Shown here piece by piece: positions 20,948 through 28,343 of a stretch of DNA of 33,546 nt (within the stretch, counting starts at the first letter, position 1; each line of letters begins with the position of its first letter). The notes under the pieces were generated by a model. That model saw only the letters and a program-made list of their open reading frames with translations, was not told the DNA's origin and did not search any database. Source of the DNA: Pirellula sp. (lineage in GTDB: Bacteria > Planctomycetota > Planctomycetia > Pirellulales > Lacipirellulaceae); contig PNKX01000037.1 in assembly GCA_013822725.1 (NCBI GenBank), positions 1 through 33,546 of the forward strand, written 5' to 3'. Position numbers and translations under genes: made by a program.

Positions 20948-23900
20948 TTGTCCGCGCCGTCGTTCGTCCATCTTCATTGCCACAGCCACTACAGCCTCCT
21001 CGACGGGGCCAGCCCGATCAAAGGGCTTGTCAATCGGGCTAAAGAGCTGGGGATGAACGCCCTTGCTCTCACTGACCACGGCAATCTCTACGGCGCGCTC
21101 GAGTTCTACAAAGCGTCAAAGGAAGCGGGCATCAATCCGGTCCTGGGTTACGAAGCCTACGTCGCCCCCGGCAGCCGGTTCAACAAGGGGGGCGGCCTCA
21201 CTAGCAAGGAAGCGACCTATCACCTCACGCTGCTGGCGAAGAACAAAACCGGCTTCCAGAACCTCGTGAAGATGGCGAGTCGCGCGTACCTCGAAGGCTT
21301 TTATCACAAGCCTCGCATCGATCGTGCGCTCCTCGAAGAGTTCTCCGAAGGGATCATCTGCCTCAGCGGTTGCGTGAGCGGCGAGTTCAGCCGCGCGCTG
21401 CTGGCAAGCAGCTCCGGCAAAGTCGGCGGCGGACTCGTCGAAGAGCAGATCGAAAAAGCGCGCGGCATCGCAGCTTGGTTCCACAACCTCTTCGGCGACC
21501 GTTACTTCATCGAGATTCAAGACAACGGCCTGGAGATCCAGCGGCTCGCCAAAGAGGCGGCGATCGAAGTCGCCAACCGCATGGGTCTGCCGCTCGTCGC
21601 GACGAGCGACGCCCACTACGTCCTGCAGGACGACGCCGTCGCGCAAGACGTCCTCCTCTGCATCAACACTGGCAAGTTCCGCACCGATACGAACCGGATG
21701 AAGATGGAGGGAGACCAGTTCTTCCTCCGCAGCGCGGACGAAATGTTCACCGCCCTGCCCGACCAGCAGGAAGCGCTTGCCCGCTCGCAGCAGATCGCCG
21801 ACTCGGTCGACATCGACCTTGAACTCGGAAAACGCTACTTTCCGACGTTCGAAGTCCCTAAGGAAACAAACTCGCAAGATTATCTGCGGCAACTCGTGCT
21901 CGCCGGATTGAAAGAACGCTACGCCAGCAAGCCCGAGCGATGGGCGGTCGCAGGCGAGCTATCGCAGGTCGTAATGGACCGCGTTGATCGCGAACTCGGC
22001 GTCATCAACAAGCTCGGCTTTTACGACTACTTCCTCATCGTGTGGGACTTCGTCCGCTTCGCCGTCGAGAGCGACATCCCCTGCACGGCGAGAGGCTCGG
22101 GCGTCGGTTCGCTCGTCTGCTACGCGCTCAAGCTGAGCCACGTCTGTCCGCTGGAGTACGACCTGCTGTTCGAGCGGTTCCTCGACGAAAGCCGGCTCGA
22201 GGCGCCCGATATCGACATCGACTTCTGCAAGGAACGCCGCAGCGAAGTCATCGATTACGTCAAGCGGAAGTACGGCGATGCGAACGTCGCTCAGATCGGC
22301 ACGTTCGGCACGCTCGCAGCGCGGGCGGCCATTCGCGACGTCGGCCGCACGCTCGGCATGCCGATCTTCCGCGTGGATCAAGTCGTCGGCATGGTTCCCG
22401 ATCAGCTGGGCATCTCGATCAAGAAGGCGCTCGAAACGAGCGACGAGCTGAAGAAGACCTACGAGGGCGATCACGAAGTTCGCGAGTTGATCGATCTGGC
22501 CCAGAAGATCGAGGGCCTCGCCCGCAACGTCGGCACCCACGCCGCGGCGGTGGTGATCGCGGCCCGGCCCGTCGACGAGTTTGTTCCGCTGCAGCATGTG
22601 AAGGGCAAGACCGACGTCATCACCCAATGGGCGATGGGCGACGTCGAAGCGGCCGGCCTGCTGAAGATGGACTTCCTCGGCCTCCGCAACCTGACGATCC
22701 TCGCCAGCAGCGTGAAGTTGATCGAGAAAGCCCGCGGCGTGCGGATCGATCCCTACGCGTTCCCCCTCGACGACAAGCCAACGTTCCAGTTGCTCTGCCG
22801 CGGCGAAACGAAGGGTATCTTCCAACTTGAAAGCGGCGGCATTCGGGACCTGCTGCAGAGGATGAAGCCCGACCACTTCCACGACATCATCGCCACGAAC
22901 GCCCTCTACCGGCCGGGCCCGCTCGAGGGGGGCATGGTCGATCAGTACATCGAGGTGAAGCATGGCCGCAAGCCGGCCGAGTACCCGCACGAGGTGACCG
23001 AGGAGATTCTCGCCGAGACGCACGGCGTGATGGTGTACCAAGAACAGGTCATGCGGATTCTCAACAAGTTGGGCGGCATCAAGCTCTCCAACGCGTACAC
23101 CTGCATTAAGGCGATCAGCAAGAAAAAGCTGCCGATGATCGCCAAGTACCGCGAAGAGTTCGTCGACGGCGCCAAGTCGTTAGGGCTCGATAAGAAGAAG
23201 TCGGAAGAGCTCTTCGGCATGATCGAAAAGTTCGCCGGCTACGGTTTCAATAAGAGCCATTCGACGGCGTACGCGCTCATCGCGTACATGACTGCCTATT
23301 TGAAGGCGCACTATCCGGTCGAGTTCATGGCGGCGCTGCTGTCGTGCGACATCTCGGGGCGCAACTTCAAGAGCAAGGATCCGCTGGTCGAACATATCGA
23401 AGATTGCCGGCGGATGAACATCGAGGTCATTCCGCCCGATGTGAACCGGGGAGATCCGGAGTTCAAAGTTGAAGACGGCAAGATCGACTTCGGCCTGAGT
23501 GCCATCAAATCATGCGGCGGCGCCGCGGCCGAGGGGATCGCCGCCGAACGGACGAAGAACGGCCCCTACACGAGCATTTTTGATTTCTGCGAACGGATCG
23601 ATCCGGCCCTCTGCAATCGCGCGGCGATCGAAGCGCTCATCAAGGCAGGAGCGTTCGACAAGCTCGGCGGCCATCGCGCCCAGTACATGGCCGTGCTTGA
23701 TCGGGCGCTGCAATCAGGGGCGGCGGCGGCGGCTGATCGCCGGTCGGGGCAGAAGGGCCTGTTCGGCGATGACGATGAGGAAGAACAAGCCGCAACGCTC
23801 GCTTCGCTGCCTGAAGTGACCGAGTGGAACGAGAAGGAATCGCTCACGCAAGAGAAGGAAGTTCTCGGCTACTACCTGTCGAGTCATCCGCTCGCAGAGT

Positions 23901-24553
23901 TCGAACAGTCGCTGCGGACGTTCTGCACGCACACGGGCAAGACGATCGGCAATCTGGCCCATCGCGACGAAGTGTTGCTCGGCGGCATGATCGCCGCGAT
24001 CAAGTTTTCGCATACGAAGAACCCTCGCCCCGGCAGCGTTCACACCAAGTACGCAATGTGGGACCTCGAGGATCTGGACGGCATCACCCGCTGCATCCTC
24101 TGGCCGGAACAGTTTGCCACCTGCGGGCAGCATGTCGTCGCCGACGCGATCCTCGCCGTTCGCGGCAAGATCGACCGCCGCCCCGGCGCCGAGGAAGTGA
24201 ATCTCATCGTCGACGAACTGATTCCGCTCAGCGAACTTTCCGAACGCTACGCCACCGGCGTGATGATCCGCGTTCGCGAAGCAGAGCATGGCGTCCGCGG
24301 GCTGGAACAACTGCGCGAGATTTTGCGCGGTTACCCCGGCAACAAGAAGCTGCGGCTGCGACTCGATCTCGCCGCCGGCGGACAGGTCTGGCTCGACAGC
24401 AAATGGCCGGGGTTGGAATTGAATCCAGAGCTGCGTGAGCGCGTTGAGGGATTGCTCGGTCCTGGAAGTTTGGCGTTGCAGGCGACGAAGCCGAAGATGC
24501 AGACCGGGGCTGAGCAAGGGCATGGTCGTCGGCGGCAGCCGGCGCGGACTTAG
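20948..24553 (+). CDS. dnaE: DNA polymerase III alpha subunit (DnaE)
   Basis: A replicative polymerase of 1201 residues, slightly longer than E. coli DnaE (about 1160). It starts at TTG 20948: AGGAGG sits six bases upstream, and the PHP domain begins at residue 7. The frame further upstream is translated repeat. The PHP domain (about 7-290) keeps a full set of metal ligands: H8/H10, D43/H44, E69, H92, C142, D221/H223. The palm has PDIDIDF (D421, D423, D425) and SGVGSLVCYALKL. GYGFNKSHSTAYALIAYMTA is the fingers/tandem-HhH lead-in. The beta-clamp-binding and OB-fold region (VLLGGMIAAIKF, MWDLEDLDG) follows near 1010-1060. The C-terminal tail is Gln/Arg-rich. Confidence 0.97.
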   Translation: MSAPSFVHLHCHSHYSLLDGASPIKGLVNRAKELGMNALALTDHGNLYGALEFYKASKEAGINPVLGYEAYVAPGSRFNKGGGLTSKEATYHLTLLAKNKTGFQNLVKMASRAYLEGFYHKPRIDRALLEEFSEGIICLSGCVSGEFSRALLASSSGKVGGGLVEEQIEKARGIAAWFHNLFGDRYFIEIQDNGLEIQRLAKEAAIEVANRMGLPLVATSDAHYVLQDDAVAQDVLLCINTGKFRTDTNRMKMEGDQFFLRSADEMFTALPDQQEALARSQQIADSVDIDLELGKRYFPTFEVPKETNSQDYLRQLVLAGLKERYASKPERWAVAGELSQVVMDRVDRELGVINKLGFYDYFLIVWDFVRFAVESDIPCTARGSGVGSLVCYALKLSHVCPLEYDLLFERFLDESRLEAPDIDIDFCKERRSEVIDYVKRKYGDANVAQIGTFGTLAARAAIRDVGRTLGMPIFRVDQVVGMVPDQLGISIKKALETSDELKKTYEGDHEVRELIDLAQKIEGLARNVGTHAAAVVIAARPVDEFVPLQHVKGKTDVITQWAMGDVEAAGLLKMDFLGLRNLTILASSVKLIEKARGVRIDPYAFPLDDKPTFQLLCRGETKGIFQLESGGIRDLLQRMKPDHFHDIIATNALYRPGPLEGGMVDQYIEVKHGRKPAEYPHEVTEEILAETHGVMVYQEQVMRILNKLGGIKLSNAYTCIKAISKKKLPMIAKYREEFVDGAKSLGLDKKKSEELFGMIEKFAGYGFNKSHSTAYALIAYMTAYLKAHYPVEFMAALLSCDISGRNFKSKDPLVEHIEDCRRMNIEVIPPDVNRGDPEFKVEDGKIDFGLSAIKSCGGAAAEGIAAERTKNGPYTSIFDFCERIDPALCNRAAIEALIKAGAFDKLGGHRAQYMAVLDRALQSGAAAAADRRSGQKGLFGDDDEEEQAATLASLPEVTEWNEKESLTQEKEVLGYYLSSHPLAEFEQSLRTFCTHTGKTIGNLAHRDEVLLGGMIAAIKFSHTKNPRPGSVHTKYAMWDLEDLDGITRCILWPEQFATCGQHVVADAILAVRGKIDRRPGAEEVNLIVDELIPLSELSERYATGVMIRVREAEHGVRGLEQLREILRGYPGNKKLRLRLDLAAGGQVWLDSKWPGLELNPELRERVEGLLGPGSLALQATKPKMQTGAEQGHGRRRQPART

Positions 24554-24573
24554 CGCCATCACGGTTCGTTTTT

Positions 24574-24661
24574 AGCCGCCAAGAGGCGTAAGATTCGCAA
24601 GAAGATAAAGCAAAAGGTATTGATCAAGTCAGTCCCTATGCGTCTTCTGTGCCTTATAGCG
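24574..24661. repeat. Degenerate long inverted repeat after dnaE
   Basis: TTAGCCGCCAAGAGGCGTAAGA and its rough inverse TGCGTCTTCTGTGCCTTATAGCGGC bracket about 30 bases. The layout and the CCAAG/GTGCC motifs resemble the long inverted repeats elsewhere in the window, but the sequence has drifted. It occupies the gap between dnaE and the thioredoxin-like gene. Confidence 0.55.
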
Positions 24662-24683
24662 GCAAAGAGTTTTCGGAGCATCC

Positions 24684-24998
24684 ATGGCGCTCGATTACCA
24701 GAATCCCGGTCCGACGCGCGAGGAAACCGACGCCACGCAAGGGCTTGTCTTGCTGGAGTTCGGCGCCCCCTGGTGCGGCCACTGCCAACTCGCGGCGCCG
24801 GCGGTAGCGGAAGTCTTGGCCGAATTTCCGACAGTCGAGCACATCAAAGTTGAAGACGGCCCCGGCCGGCCGCTCGGCCGATCATTTCGCGTGAAGCTCT
24901 GGCCAACCCTGATCGCCCTTCGAGACGGCGTTGAAGTCGCCCGGACGGTGCGACCTGAAGCAGTCGAGCCAGTGCGTGCGCTCCTCCAACAATTGTGA
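24684..24998 (+). CDS. Thioredoxin-family protein (WCGHC)
   Basis: A 104-residue cytoplasmic thioredoxin fold without signal peptide. The redox site is W30-C31-G32-H33-C34. This CGHC is more typical of protein disulfide isomerases than the CGPC of bacterial thioredoxin, and implies a less reducing potential. The cis-proline is P74 (KLWPTLI). The strand before the active site (LVLLEFGAPWCGHC) and the RDGVEVARTV hairpin match the fold. It could be a thioredoxin with a shifted potential or a disulfide reductase for specific substrates. No partner reductase gene is adjacent. Confidence 0.9.
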   Translation: MALDYQNPGPTREETDATQGLVLLEFGAPWCGHCQLAAPAVAEVLAEFPTVEHIKVEDGPGRPLGRSFRVKLWPTLIALRDGVEVARTVRPEAVEPVRALLQQL

Positions 24999-25148
24999 GC
25001 GGACGTCGGCGAGCCGCCTTTTATGCGGGTTTTCGTGGCCCTAAACGCGGGGGGCTTGGTCCATTAAGATATTAGCAACGCCAGCGAGGGTAATTGATCC
25101 GTTCGACTGGTTGGTTGCTTCATCCTCACCGCACGGTCAATCGACTGC

Positions 25149-26123
25149 ATGTCGCGCATCAAACGGATTCTCGTCACCGGCGGCGCCGGATTCTTGGGCT
25201 CGCACCTTTGCGAACGGTTGGTCGCCGAGGGGCACGACGTCCTCTGCCTCGATAATTTTTTTACGAGCCAGAAGAGCAACGTCGCCCATCTCCTCGGGAA
25301 GCCGAACTTCGAGTTGATCCGCCACGACGTCACCGTGCCGATCCACTTGGAAGTCGACGAGATCTACAATCTCGCTTGCCCCGCGGCGCCGGGGCACTAT
25401 CAGTACAACCCGATCAAAACGATGAAGACCTCGGTGCTGGGGTCGATCAACATGCTCGGTATGGCGAAGCGTTGCCGCGCGAAGATCATGCAGGCCTCGA
25501 CGAGCGAGGTGTACGGCGACCCTGAAGTTCATCCGCAGGTGGAAAGCTACCGCGGCGCCGTGAACCCCATCGGCCCGCGGGCCTGCTACGACGAGGGGAA
25601 GCGCGCCGCCGAGACGTTGTTCGTCGACTATCATCGCATGAACAAGGTGAATGTCCGGATCGTGCGGATCTTCAACACCTACGGGCCGCGGATGCATCCG
25701 TACGACGGCCGCGTGGTATCGAACTTCATCCGTCAGGCGCTCGCCGGCGAGGACATCACGATCTTCGGCGACGGCGAGCAGACCCGCAGCTTCTGCTACC
25801 GCGACGACCTGATCGAAGGCTTCATCCGCATGATGGCGGCCCCCGACGACTTCATCGGTCCGGTGAACATCGGCAACCCGGGCGAGTTCACGATTCGCGA
25901 ACTTGCAGAATTGGTGATCGAACTGACCGGCGCCAAGTCGAAGTTGGTGCAGCGGCCCCTGCCTGCCGACGACCCGACGCGCCGGCGGCCTGACATCAAG
26001 TTGGCCAAAGCGAAACTGAAGTGGGAGCCGAAGGTGCCGCTGCGCGAAGGTCTGGCGGAGACGATCAAGTGGTTCCGCTCGATCGACGTCGCCGACTATC
26101 GGGCGCCGACGCCGAATTACTGA
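25149..26123 (+). CDS. UDP-glucuronate decarboxylase (UDP-xylose synthase)-like SDR
   Basis: A 324-residue extended short-chain dehydrogenase. The NAD-binding GGAGFLG motif starts at residue 11. The catalytic triad comes from the STSEVYG motif and Y147-x-x-x-K151 (CYDEGKR). YDEGKR, NLACPAAPGHYQYNPIKTMKTSV and RIFNTYGPRMHPYDGRVVSNFI are signatures of UDP-glucuronate decarboxylase, which makes UDP-xylose from UDP-glucuronate. Related dTDP-glucose dehydratases have YxASK instead. It probably supplies a sugar for surface polysaccharide, but no glycosyltransferases are in the window. No good Shine-Dalgarno is visible. Its last seven bases overlap the end of the convergent VanZ-like gene. Confidence 0.93.
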   Translation: MSRIKRILVTGGAGFLGSHLCERLVAEGHDVLCLDNFFTSQKSNVAHLLGKPNFELIRHDVTVPIHLEVDEIYNLACPAAPGHYQYNPIKTMKTSVLGSINMLGMAKRCRAKIMQASTSEVYGDPEVHPQVESYRGAVNPIGPRACYDEGKRAAETLFVDYHRMNKVNVRIVRIFNTYGPRMHPYDGRVVSNFIRQALAGEDITIFGDGEQTRSFCYRDDLIEGFIRMMAAPDDFIGPVNIGNPGEFTIRELAELVIELTGAKSKLVQRPLPADDPTRRRPDIKLAKAKLKWEPKVPLREGLAETIKWFRSIDVADYRAPTPNY

Positions 26124-26542
26124 TTGCCGCCTCTGTGTCCGGTGATGGCGAATAGCAGCGGTCGCAGCAGTTGATAGACGATGATGCCGCTGGTGACCCC
26201 GACGACGTCGGCGGCCCAGTCGCTCATATCGCAGGTTCGCCACACGGGGATTTGCGTCCATTCGTCGAACGCGCCGTAAACGACGCCGGCGAGCCAAACG
26301 GCGAAGTAATGCCGCGGATGAAGCGTGCCGATGGTAAGTTCCCAGCCCGCGAGCACCAGCGTCGTCAGCAGTAGGTAGCCGCCAAAGTGGGCCCACTTAT
26401 CGGAAAACGAGGGGCCGCCGACCCCAGTAGGAGGGAGATGCGTGCCGATGAAGAGAAGAATGAAGTACGCGATCGCCAAGGTTCGTGCGCGCGAGGCGAT
26501 GCGTTTGAATCGATCCGAGCCTGGCGGCGGGGCGTCATGCAT
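26117..26542 (-). CDS. VanZ-like membrane protein
   Basis: A 141-residue protein with four predicted helices and the VanZ-family pattern: DKWAHFGGYLLL in the first half, and YGAFDEWTQIPV followed by DMSDWAADVVGVTSGIIVYQ in the second. The family includes VanZ of teicoplanin resistance, but most members are uncharacterised, and nothing here indicates antibiotic resistance. The Asp/Glu/His residues in the membrane segments are conserved. The gene is convergent with the SDR gene and overlaps it by seven bases. Confidence 0.85.
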   Translation of the reverse strand: MHDAPPPGSDRFKRIASRARTLAIAYFILLFIGTHLPPTGVGGPSFSDKWAHFGGYLLLTTLVLAGWELTIGTLHPRHYFAVWLAGVVYGAFDEWTQIPVWRTCDMSDWAADVVGVTSGIIVYQLLRPLLFAITGHRGGNQ

Positions 26543-26688
26543 GATGGTGAGAAGCGGCGAGATGGCGTTGGCGTATCGACGGCGAATGGGAGCGAGGGAC
26601 GGTTTGTCGCGGCCGGTCCAGTCTAATGAGATCAGGACGCGTCGGATAGCAATCGAAACGGATCGAGTGAAAGCGAGCGGGAGGGGCC

Positions 26689-27162
26689 ATGGATGATGAA
26701 CGGTATATGCGGATCGCGCTGGAACAGGCCGCGGCGGCGGCCGCGGCGGACGAGGCGCCCGTCGGCGCGGTGATTGTGGCAGAGGGCCGCGTGCTGGCCG
26801 CGGCGCGGAACGAGCGCGAAGCGCTGCGCGATCCGACGGCCCACGCCGAGATGATTGCGATTACGCAGGCGGCGTCGGCGCTGCAGAGTTGGCGGCTGGA
26901 GAACTGCACGCTCTACGTCACGCTGGAACCTTGCCCCATGTGTGCGGGGGCGATTGTGCTGGCCCGAATCCCTCGCGTCGTATTCGGCGCCCTTGATCCC
27001 AAGGGAGGAGCGGTGCGCAGCCTGTACCGACTGTTGGAGGACTCGCGGCTGAACCACCGGGTCGAAGTCGTCGAAGGCGTAATGAGCGAACCCTGTGGCC
27101 TTGTGCTGTCAGAATTCTTTCGAGGCAAGCGCCGCCAGCGGCGGGCGCCTGAGGGCCTCTGA
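26689..27162 (+). CDS. tadA: tRNA-specific adenosine deaminase TadA
   Basis: A 157-residue zinc deaminase that converts the wobble adenosine (A34) of tRNA-Arg(ACG) to inosine. H52-A-E54 supplies a zinc ligand and the proton-shuttling Glu. C82-P-M-C85 in TLEPCPMCAGAIVLARI supplies the other two ligands. VFGALDPKGGAVRSLY and the C-terminal helix (EPCGLVLSEFFRGKRR) are TadA features that separate it from cytidine or guanine deaminases. GGGAGGGG lies just upstream of the ATG. A stem GGCTGG/CCAGCC follows the stop (27169-27186) without a T-tract. Confidence 0.95.
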   Translation: MDDERYMRIALEQAAAAAAADEAPVGAVIVAEGRVLAAARNEREALRDPTAHAEMIAITQAASALQSWRLENCTLYVTLEPCPMCAGAIVLARIPRVVFGALDPKGGAVRSLYRLLEDSRLNHRVEVVEGVMSEPCGLVLSEFFRGKRRQRRAPEGL

Positions 27163-27403
27163 GTCGACGGCTGGACGCGCCCAGCCAGAGAGTCCAATCG
27201 CCGCCGGCGGGAAGGGCTGGAGGGATCGTGCCGCCGGGCGGGAACTCGCCAAGTGCGAGCATGGCGCCAGTTGCACCGGTTTGTCGGGGATCTGGGCGAA
27301 AGATCCCGCCCAACGGGGGTGGAAATCGGGTGGCGGCCGCCGGCCTCCCAATCAAACTAAGAGCAGGCAGCCGACGGTCGCCGCCGGGAAAGAACCGCAA
27401 AGT
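27163..27403. other. Gene-free stretch after tadA with two hairpins
   Basis: No protein-like frame belongs here. Open frames of the next gene extend back but look like translated non-coding DNA. Two stems are visible: GGCTGG/CCAGCC (27169-27186) and GGGATCT/AGATCCC around GGGCGAA (27287-27307). The second is strong enough to be a structured RNA or transcript end, but I recognise no known class. Confidence 0.4.
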
Positions 27404-27432
27404 TTGTCCCCTTGCGACCGTCCCGATAGAAT
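27404..27432 (+). promoter_or_regulatory. Putative promoter of the small exported protein
   Basis: TTGTCC (27404-27409) and TAGAAT (27427-27432) are spaced 17 bases apart and match the consensus at four and five positions. A start near 27439 would leave a leader of about 52 bases to the ATG at 27491. Confidence 0.5.
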
Positions 27433-27490
27433 CAAGCAAGATCTGAGTTCGTCCCAAGAGGCAGGCGCGACGGCGCCAGCGGAGTCGACT

Positions 27491-28078
27491 ATGAGAATGT
27501 TCATGACCGCGAAAATGTTCACCGCAGTGGCGTTGATGGTTTGCTTGGCGGTTCAGGCGCAGGCTCAGCAGACCAACTACTCGCAGACGCAAACGAACGC
27601 GATCAAGAATCGGAATTCAGCGGCGGCTTACTCAAGCCAGAGCATCAAGAGTCAGGTCTTCAACCGCTCCGTTCCGCAATTCGGCTTCTCGTCGGTCAAT
27701 CGCGGCCTGTTCAAAGGCGCGATGTCGGGACAAACCAAGTCGAAGCCCTTCTCTCATGCCCAACAGGGCCCGAGCGCCAGTCCCTACATGGGGCTCCTTT
27801 CGGATAATCCCTTCACGTCGACGACGACCAATTACTTCAACAACGTTCGTCCGCAGCTCGAGCAGCAGAAGATGAACGAAAAGCTGATGCAGCAAAACAT
27901 TAAGATGCAGAAGCAATTGGAGGAGGTTTCCGCTCGACCGCCGTACGATATCACTGGTTCAGAGCAACGCGCACCAACCGGGCACGCCGCGGTCTACCAG
28001 AACAACGGCGGCGTCTACGGCAACCCTGGCGGGTATTATCCCCAGGTTCCAATCCGCAGCGTCCGCGGTCAGAAGTAG
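27491..28078 (+). CDS. Small exported Gln/Asn-rich protein, unknown function
   Basis: A 195-residue protein. MRMFMTAKMFTAVALMVCLAV starts a signal peptide ending near AQA-QQ, so it is exported. The mature part is polar, rich in Gln, Asn and Ser (TNYSQTQTNAIKNRNSAAAYSSQ). A short charged helix follows (VRPQLEQQKMNEKLMQQNIKMQKQLEEV), which may form a coiled coil. It ends in a Gly/Tyr/Asn-rich tail. The start was chosen because the signal peptide begins there and a promoter lies about 60 bases upstream. No family is recognised. It precedes two further exported proteins on the same strand. Confidence 0.75.
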   Translation: MRMFMTAKMFTAVALMVCLAVQAQAQQTNYSQTQTNAIKNRNSAAAYSSQSIKSQVFNRSVPQFGFSSVNRGLFKGAMSGQTKSKPFSHAQQGPSASPYMGLLSDNPFTSTTTNYFNNVRPQLEQQKMNEKLMQQNIKMQKQLEEVSARPPYDITGSEQRAPTGHAAVYQNNGGVYGNPGGYYPQVPIRSVRGQK

Positions 28079-28343
28079 CTACCGCCGCTTGAGCTCTGTT
28101 CCCTGCGGTCTGAACTTCTGCCGGCAGTGCTGTCGTTAGTGATGCGCTGCCGGGCCGTCATGGCTCGCACTTTCCAGCGATTGGCGGCCTACTCGTGTGG
28201 GATTTTCCAAACTGCTCTTGGCGCACTCTCGCCGCTTCTGCTAGAAGCCCCGCCGCTTTTCGCGCACTCTTCGTGCAGACACACTTCCAGCGGCGCCGTC
28301 GGGTCGAGCCTTGGCCTGGCGCTGCGATAGGGATTGAACCCTC
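28079..28343. other. Gap upstream of the beta-barrel gene
   Basis: No gene is recognised on either strand. A minus-strand frame here is antisense to the beta-barrel gene and lacks protein character. TTGGCG and TAGAAG occur 18 bases apart around 28218-28247, a weak promoter candidate. Confidence 0.35.

Noticed and set aside
26117..26542. Glycopeptide resistance determinant from the VanZ similarity
   Set aside because: VanZ-like proteins are widespread with no link to resistance. No van cluster genes are nearby.
27095..27490. Long N-terminal extension of the small exported protein, overlapping tadA
   Set aside because: The extension is low-quality sequence overlapping tadA. A signal peptide begins at 27491, with a promoter about 60 bases upstream.
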